From Lingula anatina (lineage: Eukaryota > Brachiopoda > Lingulata > Lingulida > Lingulidae), in the NCBI RefSeq assembly GCF_001039355.2, contig NW_019775425.1:857778-921777 (forward strand): a stretch of DNA of 64,000 nt, in the 5' to 3' direction. Shown here in pieces: positions 1-11,248 of the stretch. How positions within the stretch are numbered: position 1 is the stretch's first letter; every line of letters starts with the position of its first letter. Under the pieces are notes generated by a model that had not been told where the DNA came from, did not search any database, and worked only from the letters and a program-made list of their open reading frames with translations. The translations under genes and the position numbers were made by a program.

Positions 1-160
1 TCCAACATTGCACTGCTCAGTAAAATAAAATGTAAATTGAAATGCTAAATACAGAAAATTGGAATTAATCCAGTGCTGTCAGGATTATATAACTCAGTCC
101 AAACCTTTTACATTATCGTAGTTTTTATCTATAAGATACAAAGGCTGATGTATAACATAC

Positions 161-313
161 AAATTTGTTTTTGCGAAATAATTGTTTTGCCTCATCTTTG
201 ATAAATTGTTTCTCATCTGCTGTTGTCTTTGGATCAGCTGTCACAGATTCCCAAGTTCTTGCTAGTTGTAGGATTCTTCTATACAAAGACAGCACTTCCT
301 TTCGATGAGCCAT
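161..313 (-). CDS. LYRM1: LYR motif-containing protein 1, first coding exon (partial)
   Basis: The exon encodes 51 residues from an ATG at 313-311 to a GTATGT donor at 160-155; the rest of the gene lies off the left edge. The N-terminus carries the LYR tripeptide (residues 10-12) inside a predicted amphipathic helix, followed by a basic LFRKNK segment, which is the order seen in LYRM1. LYR (Complex1_LYR) proteins are small, mostly mitochondrial adaptors that bind acyl carrier protein and assist iron-sulfur or respiratory-complex assembly; the exact role of LYRM1 is poorly defined. An upstream in-frame extension of the reading frame runs through the C/A/G homopolymer tract and is not coding. 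The gene is divergent from TAB1, with about 450 bp between the start codons. In vertebrates LYRM1 neighbours DCUN1D3, which is also in this window, and that supports orthology. Positions 1-160 are intron. Confidence 0.85.
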
Positions 314-760
314 TAAGGCTATCGTCTCTGGAATGATATTATTATGAATTTGTATGGTTATGAATTTTATAATTGTTAACGCGCGGGGAAAACAATTGAC
401 GTACAGGTGTACCCCCCCCCCCCCCAAAAAAAAAAAAAAGGGGGGGGGGGTGAAAATTAACTTTTGTAAAAATGACAAGAAGAGATGTGAATTTAGACAT
501 GCACTGCTTGCCTGGGTCGCAGCTCAAGCAGCTCATCCATTCTTCATGTTCAGTTCATATACTTACAGCTATCACTACTGTTTTTTCCAGGGTGAGAACG
601 TTTTCACGTGCATCACCTTCACGCCGGAAGTTTACAGCTGGAACTTTGGAGTTTGCGCAATAGGTAGTTTCCGGAAATGTCGCTTTAATGAAAACAAAAA
701 TACTTCTCAAAACAATGTGAATTTCTAGCTATTTACGAGCAAGTCTGTGTACCATTTGAC
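314..760. promoter_or_regulatory. Shared 5' region of LYRM1 and TAB1 (putative bidirectional promoter)
   Basis: About 450 bp separates the two divergent start codons (313 and 761), so the 5'UTRs and core promoters of both genes must lie here or in upstream exons. The region contains a homopolymer trio (C run 412-425, A run 426-439, G run 440-450) and CpG dinucleotides around 600-670. I see no clear TATA box. The promoter role is inferred from gene arrangement only. Confidence 0.45.
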
Positions 761-3700
761 ATGCCATCTCACGAGAGGACAACACCGCCTAGAGTTGGGC
801 TGCAGGTTTGTACATACCCAACTGCTTAATGTCGAATTATTTTGTTGTCTGTGCTCTAACTAAAATGGGTCCCGCGACGTGAATATTCTCGTCACGAGTG
901 CTATAGAACCGAAACTAAAGTACATGTAGACAGTGCACTTCGCTGTTAGTTTCTTTAACAACCATTTATTTTTATGTGCACTATTATATAAATCACTCCA
1001 TTGTACACTATCATCCTGCGTCTCATAGAATTTAGTTTATTTTCCTACAGGACCAGCCTACAAGTTGGACAGATGACCTCCCAGTATGTTACTTGTCAGG
1101 AGTTGGTTTTTCCACCAACCAGATCTACAGGGAAGACGGCTTCCGAAGAGAGGAGCATGAGTTTGAGGATAGAAGTTTCCATTTCAGGTGGCCATTGATT
1201 ACAATTCATTCAACAAGGAAATTGTTTTGGGATCCTTTAGTTAGCACTCTCTGGCTCCCAATAATGAATTTATTGTTCTCATTTTTTAGAGATAATTATT
1301 GTTCTAGTAGCCAGATCTGACCAAATTTTGGTGATGATCAGGATCTTATTTTGAATAAGAAATCCTGAAATTATAAAAAAAACACATAGGATAACAATGT
1401 GCGAAATTTCAAAAAATCATATCTCCAACATTTGTTCATCGATTGTTTTGTAATTCAACACCCATACTGTACATTAAATAGGGTGGGGGCCTGTACTCAC
1501 AAAAATGTATTTCATCTGGATTGGATCCAGAATGATGTCACAAGAATTTTTTTTTATTTAACATTGGAAAGTTCCTTGTGACTTTTAAAATAATGTATTA
1601 AATCTCAATATCATTTTATTGGCTTCTAGCCTTAGATATGTATGGTTTATTTGATAAAACAAGGTACTGCAGTACTGATATTTTTTTGCTCTCAAGTTAG
1701 ACTTGACAATATAGTGAAATGTATTTAGTATATACTTGACAGGCATCATGATCTATTTATGTTTTGTCAGATCAAAATAGATACTCAGTGTACTATATTC
1801 CACAGGGTTGATGATGTATACCTGTATGGATTGTTTGATGGCCATGATGGCGCCAGGGCCTCCAATTTTGCTGCACAGAGAATGCCAGCAGAGCTGCTAC
1901 TGGGACAGCTTAACGGGAAATCAACTGATGAAGGGATTAAAGAAGTTTTGCAGCAGGTTTGTTGAAGTCTCATTGTGTTCCCCACACTGGCGTTTGGCGA
2001 ATGATGTTGTAGTTATCAAACCTTGTCATCAGACAACTGTGGATTCATATGTTGAAAATAATCAATATAGATCAACTTCACTATTTTATAATAACAGTTT
2101 GTTGATGAAGGGCTGTTAAGCTAGTTGGTCATTGTTGAGCAGTCACATTAAGTTTTATTAAGTGTTTTCAATTAGCAAATACAAGTTCATTTGCCAGTCA
2201 ATATTTGCTTAGTTTTAAATTTCAGTTCATTTTTTTCCATAGCTGTTGACAAATGAAACTCTAATTGGATATAGTAAGCATTTTGAACTTGGTCAGCATT
2301 TTGAACTTGATGGATCAGACGCAGTGGCAGATTTAGGAGGGTTGGGGGAGGGGTTGTAGTCAATAAAAACAAACCCCACTCTAGGAAACCCTGTTGGTCA
2401 AGCTTGGTCCATTACTAATAACATTGATTCAGGACAACCAAATTTGGCAATTTTAGGTAATTTAGGTATTTGTTGTCTAGTAAGATCTATGGCCTGTAGC
2501 CAAAGTACAATGTATGTTTTGATGCATTCCCTTGCCACATACTGTACTACACTTTGTGTGTACATAGATACAAATTGTTCTGAAAGAAAAGGTTTTTATT
2601 TTTTGTTTTTAGGCTTTCAATGCAGTGGAAAAAGGTTTTTTTGAGTCTATAGAAGATTTTCTTGTTCAAAGGATTCATGTCCACCAGCAGCTACCTGAGG
2701 TAGGCTATAATCACCCAGAGATTAAATTAAATATTACCTTTGAAAAGATTATTCTGTCTATGGTTTTTGATTTCGGTCTTTTTCTCATCACATTTGTATC
2801 TGTTGGTAGATGGTCGTAGATGGTGCCTTTAAGTTAAATAGTAGCGGAAACAAAACACAACCATTCCTAGAATTTAAAACCAGCTGTGGATTATATTGAT
2901 TTTTAAAAAGTTGGTGTATAGTTTTATTAGTACTACACTATATTACAGGGTATTAGTGGATATGATGCAGCTAGGCAGTTTCCCGACTTGGTAGACCAGC
3001 TACAGAGACTTGATATGGAGATAGCAGGAGGAACCACAGCAACTATTGCATTGATTAGAGATAGTAAACTCTCTGTGGCCAATGTAGGTAAGTATTATAT
3101 AATATGGAAGTATAACCTTGGGAGTGGGATTGTTTAAGGATAACATCAATGATAGATATTTCATGATGAAAGCTGGGAACTTTTTAGGTATTTTACTCTG
3201 CATTTATTCTACAAAATGTGAGCATATAAAATTTTATCTATGACTTACAATCAATGTTATTTTTTCTGAAAAACAGTTCATTGTAAGACAGGAATTGGAC
3301 TGCATTCTTCAACAATAAAGCATTTTTTTTTATTTGCAATCTTGATTAATTGAATATGAAGCCCAAGAATTATCAGATGAAAATGAGGACTCAGATCACA
3401 ACAGGAAAATTATTTGTAGTTTTCAATAACTGTTACAGGAAACTCCAGAGCACTAGTTTGTAAAAGGAGCCCAGAAGGAATGTTGAGGGTCACCCAGCTG
3501 ACCAATGACCACACTCTAGCTAACGAAGATGAGATCCAGAGGCTGACCCAGCTAGGACTTGACCCTGAGAAGCTTTGTCACAGTAGAAAACTTGGCAATC
3601 ATGAAGTGTACACCAGGTGTATTGGTGATTACAGTGTAAAGGGTGGTTACAAAGATATTGAAATCTTAAGGTACTTAGTTATCAATTATTATTTTTATAA

Positions 3701-5107
3701 ATATTTTTTCAGATGAATTTGCACTTTATTACCCCCCCCCCCCTTCCCCCAATTGAGCAGCAGGAAGTGCATGAATGTCAAGAAACAAATTGTTTTAGAT
3801 TAAGCAAAATTAATGCAATGCCAGATAAATTTGTTTCTTGTTTTATATAGATGCATTGCTGTTATTATTTGCTTTATCTGTCAGTCAAGCACAAAATGAA
3901 AATTTTATAATGTATATTTCATGGTAGAGGAGACTATATCATAAAACACTTGTATATCCTGCTTATTGTGAAAAATTATTTATTTCCTTCCCCAAATATG
4001 TTTTTTTTTTTCATGTTGATCCTTCTTCTGAACTTAGAGAAAAAATTTAAAAACAATTGAAACATTAAAAAATTATAATAAGTTGGCATCAGCATTCATG
4101 ACACTCAGATGATGAAATAAATATACTGTACATATAGGAGGAGAAAAGTGTCTGATAGATATTAAGTGCTAAGTTGCTAACCATTTTAATTATGTTTTAG
4201 CCCTGCAGTGTCAGAACCAGTGATAACAGAACCAGAGGTATGTTCTATCCAGTTAGATGAATCCTGCAGTTTCCTCATACTTATGACAGATGGAGTGTAC
4301 AATACGCTGGTCGATGCAACAGGCACACAGCATGTTAATGCAGATATTGCATCAATGGTGGCTTCAGAGTTCTCAGTCCAGTCGACTCTGAATGGAGTCG
4401 CTCAGGCTGTTATCGATCGTATTGTTCGTATCCATCATGACTCTTTCATGACAGCATCAAATGATGTCAAACAGTTGTGTCAAAAGAGAGATGACATGAC
4501 ATTGCTGGTGAGGAATTTCAACCACCCGTTGCCCAATGCTCTGAGCAGTCCTACATCAGGGGGATTGCATCTTCCACTTTCAGGCCCATACAATCAGGCA
4601 CGTAATAATGAGTCCCCATCAGTATTCCCTAGTAATAATAACAATATTGAGGCCACCCCTGGAGGATTACAGACAAAACCCATATTTGTTGCCAAGGCAC
4701 TTTTCCAGGTTGGAGCCCCCTTGGGTGCTTTGAATAAGACATTATCTGGTACAAATACTAACACTGTGATGTCTGGGACCTTTCAGAGCACTCGCTCTAG
4801 TGCATATACCAGTACATATACCAGCAGCAATGATTCCACTCAAAGTGGAGATCAGGGACTGTTCAATTCTTATCGAAACAGGAGCATCCACCACACTATT
4901 GAGTTAGATGAAGATGGGAGAATCGAACCCTATGTGGACTTCTCAGATTTTTATGCAGCTATGGCTAAGTTGACAGACTCTCAGCGTGAGACTTTAGATG
5001 CAGATGTCAAACCTCAACCTACTTATGAAACAATTAATGAAGAAGCAGAGGCGGAGAAAGTTGCTGAGAAGGATGACAGTAAAGATGATGGAAATGTTTC
5101 ACAATAG
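761..5107 (+). CDS. TAB1: TGF-beta-activated kinase 1-binding protein 1 (PP2C-like), 7 coding exons
   Basis: Exons 761-805, 1051-1187, 1806-1956, 2613-2699, 2949-3087, 3439-3670 and 4201-5107 join in frame through GT-AG sites to give 565 aa (human about 504). Residues 16-370 form a PP2C-like fold: SWTDDLP near residue 20, FDGHDG at 71-76, the SAELLLGQ-like helix, GGTTA at about 165, IGDY at 248-251, TDG at 293-295 and DDMTLLVRNF at 361-370. The C-terminus has PYVDFSDF (507-514), equivalent to the TAK1-binding motif of human TAB1, followed by an acidic tail. TAB1 activates the kinase TAK1 (MAP3K7) by promoting its autophosphorylation and also binds p38 MAPK. The middle (about 375-495) is Ser/Thr/Asn-rich and low in complexity. 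The start is the only good ATG before a GTTTGT donor that leads in phase into exon 2. Several PP2C metal-site aspartates are retained, unlike in human TAB1. Confidence 0.95.
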
Positions 5108-5805
5108 AGAGCACTTCTACTTTTAAAAAAGATAGTGTTTTAGGCCAAGTGTCTGTAAGATATCTCACTCTAGGCACAGACAGAATCTTTTTAATTCCAT
5201 GAAATCATGCTTTTAACAAATTCAAGTTGTAGTGGAACAGTTCTTATCTGAAAGTACTCCCAGCTGGGAAAAATAAGTTTTTTAAATGACAACTGCACCA
5301 GTAAAATCTTTCTTCCAAAGGAAGTGAAATAAGAACAAATGTTTTTTTTTTAATTTGCTTGGTTCAGTAAACCTGGCATATTACATGCTGATAAGGACTT
5401 GTTATAATTGTCAGTTACATGTGAAGTCTGTCATATGCTCTAACAATTCTTTGTCACTAGACAGGACCATGACTTGCAGATTCAGTGTTGTCATTCTAGA
5501 TGTGTGTCCACTTTATTATACTGTGTGATATGCGAGTTCTACTGTACATCAGAATTCTGCAATTTTTTTAATTTTTGTAGTATTTCTGCAAACCCCTCGG
5601 CAGTAAGCTGTAAAATGACAGAATGTCAAATCATTATTCCAGCATTCAGTTGTCAGATTGGTTACGTTTAGTGAAGTCAGTATTTTGTGCATGTACAAGG
5701 TTTAAAAGCTTAAAAGTTATTTTCTGGAGTAGATATAAATTCAAAATTCTATTATGTCAATTTTTGTCAAGTATTAGGAACTGAGCAAAATGGCCTTGCA
5801 CCAGC

Positions 5806-5811
5806 AATAAA
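5806..5811 (+). terminator. Candidate TAB1 poly(A) signal
   Basis: An AATAAA hexamer lies about 700 bp after the TAB1 stop codon in AT-rich sequence and just upstream of an inverted-repeat element. Other hexamers are possible; no transcript evidence is available. Confidence 0.3.
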
Positions 5812-5875
5812 ATATGGTCAATTTGTATGGCGTTTGGCATTATTTTATAAAATAAAATTATCGTTTTAATGCAGC

Positions 5876-6220
5876 TTAAAGGGATAATAACTCTTCGTTT
5901 TGGCCAAAAAATGAATTTTCCTGGAGTAAACAACAATTTTCCCATACTTACCAATGGTTAATGAATCCATTTTTACATTCAAATTTAGTCCCTGTTTTTT
6001 TTCTAAAAAGTTTGGTTTTTTGTTAAAATCTCTTAAGAGGTTATAGCAGAGTATAGCCATCAATGGAGGTCACGTGATCTGAAGACAAGCTCAGATATCA
6101 GAATAATAGCTATAATTGCCGTTTTCGTCGTAAAACAGAATATATTATATTTCTATGAGTTATTTACAATGTTTTTATTGTGAAATATAGATTTCATACG
6201 AAGAGTTATTATCCCTTTAA
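5876..6220 (+). mobile_element. 345-bp MITE bounded by TTAA, copy 1
   Basis: The element begins TTAAAGGGATAATAACTC and ends with the inverse complement of the same sequence, so the terminal inverted repeats are about 22 bp and both outer ends are TTAA. A second copy in the opposite orientation lies at 57344-57687 with the same internal sequence. TTAA ends are typical of piggyBac-type insertion. No transposase is encoded. The ~65-codon reading frame inside both copies looks accidental. Confidence 0.8.
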
Positions 6221-7862
6221 TTTCAACTTTAGTTTAGAGGCAATAAATTTGCTTTTTGCATGCATGGCATCTCATAATATGTGATGATACTCCCTGACCC
6301 TATAGCTTTTGGAATTAACTGTACAAAAATTTTTTAAATGATTAAAGAAATGCTACATGTATAGAATAAACTAAATTTATGATGATCATACAAAAGTGTA
6401 CGTTACATATAAATGATTTTTAGATAATGTTCCAATCAAACCAGTAGACCTGTCCAGCATGATGTCTCTTGAGAAGAATATGCACAGGTAATGTATATGC
6501 ATCTTAAATTTTATTATTATTATTATTATTTTTTGACAATAATTTTGGTAAATGACCTGTCTGCAGAAAGCAGCAGCCCCCCCCCCCCCCCCCCCAACAA
6601 AGAGTGAAAATATGAAGTCAATTATAGTAGACCCTGAGAATTTTGGGTATTTTGGAGGGCAAACGGTGACATTTGGCGCGGTTTAGTACTATAAAACAGC
6701 TGGTCAAAATTCTAATTCCAAGAGGGGAATGTAAGTGTGATTTTTTTTAGAAACCGAAGGGATCCCTCTGACCCCTCCCCCCCCCCCTCTCTAGGAATGC
6801 GCCACTGCAATGCTACAAAGGAAACTCGTTTTTATATGAATATTTTAAATGAAGCAAACACCGCCAGGTTTCAAAATATCTTGAAGCTACTGTTTTACAT
6901 TATAATAAATAAAAAGTAGGAAAGTGCTGAATGATACAAAATGGTAAAGTTTGTATTTTTTTATGGGCTTGTCTTGTTTCCTTCTGACACCTAGCGCAAG
7001 AGCGGAGGCGAACAACCATTTTGCGAGAGGAACAAAGCGAAAGGAAAACAGCTGACCAAAACACCGTCTTTTCCCGATCGAGGAAGTTACATATATGCAT
7101 ACAGTATACAAGGTTCGATATAAATATACCTTATTATTTTGAAAAACTTGCATAAATTTATCCTTGTTGAGGTGTAGAATTAGATTCATGTACTAGATAC
7201 GCATTGGTAATGCCAGTGGTACAGTATGAAAAAAGCAGTAAGCGTAGACATGCAGTGTAAACTGGAAGTATCCGAGATCGATTTCATGTCGAAATTAAAA
7301 AGGAAGGCAACAGGAAGAGTCGTTTAGTACAGGAGTTTTCAAAGTTATGTACGCAGAAAAATGTGCTTTAAAAGCTTGGCCAAGCATTTAAAGCATTTTA
7401 AAAAAATATTTTATGAAAGGTACAGCATACGCGTTTTAAAATGACCCCAAATCATATTTTCTTTGTGTACATATCCTTCAAAGCAACTTAATATTCCCAA
7501 TTCAGATATGAGAAACTGTGTAACCTGAGAAACAAAAAAGTTGCTTTTTTCTCAAGGAAAAAATGATTTGGCATGACGGTCCCAGAAAGATTAGCATGCA
7601 TACGTGTGTGTGTGCTATTCATACAGAATCTGAAGGGTCTCGGTTAGATTTTTAAGCCTTTCAATACACACTAAAATTGACCGTTTTGGGGTATAAGTAA
7701 GCACAGCACCTGTGCTACATTTTATGGGCACATATGGGATGAAAAAGGCCAAGATATGTTGTTACTTGGTTCAAAGCGTTAAGGGAGCATTCAGAGCCTG
7801 TTGAGCCAAATATGGCACGCACTTGAAAGCAAGCCGCATAATCCCCTAACAATAATGTAATA

Positions 7863-8125
7863 CACCTACCCAACTACCAGGGCAGAGGTGTGGCATGGAA
7901 GGATCTAAAGTTCACCGTAGATTAGATCATGCTACCAGTTTTTAAGGTGTGTATCAGCACACGCTTCAAGGTATCAGATCAGACACTTGTACCAGGAAAG
8001 AGGGTGCCACGTCTGATACTACAAGCTGTCCTGATGCATACTTTGAAAACTGATAGCATGATCGGATCTGATCTACGGTGAATTCTGGATCCTTCTGTGC
8101 TGCGTCTGGTAGTTGGGTAGGCCTG
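7863..8125. repeat. Imperfect inverted repeat with ~80-bp arms
   Basis: Left arm about 7863-7945 and right arm about 8045-8125 are reverse complements with scattered mismatches. Shared blocks include CTACCCAACTACCAG, TTCACCGTAGAT and GATCATGCTA. The ~100-bp spacer is unrelated. This is the form of a fold-back or MITE remnant. Confidence 0.55.
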
Positions 8126-8214
8126 ACGTAATGGATTCCCTGCCTCCTAAGTGTCTTCCCAGCAGGGGCAGAGCAATTAAATCCCAGCATGCTTTAAAGA
8201 TCTACAGACTAGTT

Positions 8215-8300
8215 AGGCCATGGATCACCTGGTTGCCAGTACTCCCAAAATGTGAGGGTTAGCAGTGAACTTGATGTACTTCTATCTTGGGAGTTCAATC
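8215..8300 (+). repeat. Possible tRNA-derived SINE fragment
   Basis: GAGTTCAATCC near 8285 resembles a Pol III B box (GGTTCRANNCC), and about 65 bp upstream the sequence around TGGATCACCTGG loosely resembles an A box. The intact cloverleaf of a functional tRNA is not apparent. Weak call based on two motifs only. Confidence 0.2.
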
Positions 8301-9593
8301 CCCTTGTTCTTTGGGCAATTAGGTCCTCTTTCCCTATTTTTATATTGATTTTGTTAAGTAAGGAATATTGCTGAAACCTGCTCTAACATGGTGCCCCATG
8401 CCATTTCATACCATTGTATGAGAACCTCTTAACAAATTCATACAGAAGTGCATCAAAAAATGTCTGAGTAACATACATACACATGCATGCACACAAACAG
8501 TATCTGATTAACTTGCTGTTTTGAAATAGATGAGTATATATAAAATATTGCTTTTGCTGTATCCAAAGTGTGCTTTTGACACAATTTGTGAAATAATGAA
8601 CATATTGTTACTGAAATGGTTTTTGGTTAGCCATAAGTCAGTTGAAAAAAAGTATGTGGGATTAGATTAATTCTTTTCTAACACTGTCACTTGTATATCT
8701 GCCATATCTCTAAACATGCAATTGTTTTCTGGGAAAACAGCATGTCATGTTGATGGTTACCATGCTTCACGTTGATGGTTGCCATGATGATTTGTATGAA
8801 AAAAACCTATAAGTTCATTGTTGTAAGCTTATTATATTGGTTTTCTTTCTTATGTTTCATTTTGAAATAAAAGGAAAGGGGACACCATTGCATGTGAATA
8901 GTTATCCCACTTTAAGTTGTGTCATTTTGTTGGTGGGTGGAACTGTAGAGCATTTGGATTTGCTTCCTATGGAGATCTGTTTAGTAATTACACAGTTTTG
9001 ATAGATAGTAAAGCACAATGATAAGCCATTGATATTTTGGGAGAGCCAGTTATAATAGTGGTGCTTGGCAGGCTCATTTTCTCCGTTAATTATCCACTTT
9101 AGAAACAGTGCACTGCCAGTTCTGTGTATAACTTCAGCAATCTCCTGCTCACATAATTCCCCAACTATGTCATCAAGTGATCATATTGATGACATAGTCT
9201 TTTGAATTCATAAAGATAACTAGAACATTGCTTGTTTCCTTGTCAGAAAAGGCAGAGGATGGCCATTTTAAGCATACAGGACATGAAGTGAAAATATTAG
9301 GACTTAAATTCTTACATTGTCTTAATTCTTATTCCACTGTTATCTCCAAACAATGCCTGTGCAATCATCAGAATGACAGCTATCATGTTAGAACTGAAAA
9401 AAATCACATGGAAAATGAAGAAAGTAATGTGAGCCTGGTAATGATTATATATATTGTCACGGAAAAACATTCTGTTCAAATATTTTTGATGGATCTTTTC
9501 TGGTCCAGAAATATTTGAATTTAATCAAAGAATAGATAACAGGGCTCCCTTACTTCCACACTGGATTATGAATAATACTGCTGTTTCCATATG

Positions 9594-9843
9594 ATTTTTA
9601 CAGATGTACCACTGTTTTTCTCCAGTCTTACAATTTTCCACAAAACCCTCTGATAAATCCCCCAACACTATCGATATGTTTTGGGTTTTCCCCATGTACT
9701 AATAACAGTTTTCCCCACTTTGCTACCAATGAATGGACAGATGATGTGACAAAACAGAAAATATATTGGTAGTGTTGTAGGATTTATCCATGTGTTGTGG
9801 GGAAAATCATAAGACTGGAAGAAAACAGTAAATCTGTAAAAAT
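9594..9843. repeat. 250-bp MITE-like inverted repeat
   Basis: The first ~90 bp (from ATTTTTACAGAT) and the last ~90 bp (ending ATCTGTAAAAAT) are imperfect reverse complements. Shared blocks include TCCAGTCTTA, GATAAATCC and CAACACTA. No coding capacity; a non-autonomous DNA element or fold-back sequence. Confidence 0.6.
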
Positions 9844-11192
9844 GGTTTGGATACAACAGGAATGTTCATCATTGTGTAGGACACCGTAGATATGGAGCAG
9901 TGGATAAGCAGGATTGGCTTCACAAATAAATTTTAGTCCAATTTTCAATATTGCGATGCAGATAGAATTAACTTATATCTTATGCTGTTTGATGTCCTGA
10001 ATCTAGGACATATTTTGTTCGAGTTCAGCCTTATTTGTATACATACGGGCCCTGCATTTCAAACATGTGTTGTCTGATTCAAGATTTAAGTTAACATATT
10101 TAATGCAAGTTCTTCTTGAATATATATTTTCATTGGTGAATCTGACATAGCTAAAAAACAAAATAAAGATATGTCAATGTCACTTACTCTTTCTAAAATG
10201 TTCTAAAGTAAAAAAAGTAGTAAAGTAGTAATATGTAGTAAAAGTAGTAAAATGTAGATTAGAAACGGATTGTCATCCCATTCTAGAAATTGTTTGCAGG
10301 CATTTATTAATTCTCTTAGGTTAGACAATTATGTTTTTGGGCAGGATTCTCTTTTTTTTCTCTAGCCTTTGGCTGACATGTGCGGTAATGGAAAAAATTT
10401 ATCAGTTGTTCAGATACATAATTTTGGAATCATTAAAAAAATTCTATGTAGCATTTTGGTGCTTTTACTTTATAGAATAAAACTATTATGTTCTAATTTT
10501 AAGAATGTATTACTTAAAAAAAATACAGTATCTGTAAAATTCACAATTTTCCAGGTTGAAATGATGGAGTCATTGCTGTATTCATAAATTTCTACTAGAA
10601 TGAGCCTTAACACTCTGCCAAATTTTCTTTGTAAACTTAGCTTAGAGTCATTTAAATAAGAATGTGAGCTTCATTGCTTTGCCATCGCCTCACGTCTGAT
10701 CCAAGTTCAGACATATTAACACTGTATAACATACTGCTCTCTTTCCATCATGCATAGTCAACCACAGTGTCAGGCAAAATCAGCATTATTAGACCGTGTA
10801 TTATTCAGTGGCCTGTAAATTTCTGGTTACAAGCTTAAATGAGACCTCCTTTTCTGGTTACAAGCTTAAATGAGACTTCCTTATGGTGAATAATTTTGCT
10901 TCAGTCATTTGTTTTACATTAGTTGTGTTGTTTTTTCTTTGTTTGGGTTTAATTTTGTACAGAAAGAAAAAATAGAAAAGGTTTCCTGTTTGAAGTGTAG
11001 ATGCATTGTACTAGTTTTCAGGTGAATTTAATACAAGGCTGGAATGGTTAAAATACAGATATGTCTCATACAAGACGTTATTTCCTAACTCTATATGACT
11101 AACTTTTTAATTTGATAAAAGGTTATTTATTAAGTACTCACAATTCTCCCTGTGCCTGGTGCCATACCCTCATGTGAACATGAAAACACACT

Positions 11193-11193
<1 letters not shown>

Positions 11194-11245
<52 letters not shown>
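11194..11245. repeat. (GA)n microsatellite
   Basis: About 26 uninterrupted GA dinucleotides in the intergenic region upstream of DCUN1D3. Confidence 0.95.

Positions 11246-11248
<3 letters not shown>

Noticed and set aside
5757-6063. Paralogous ~65-codon frames shared with 57503-57715
   Set aside because: Both lie inside the MITE copies. Most differences change the amino acid, and there is no start context or known family.
7966-8190. 74-codon minus-strand frame with an ordinary-looking amino-acid mix
   Set aside because: It overlaps the right arm of an inverted repeat and the left arm does not preserve it, so it is more likely repeat sequence than an exon.
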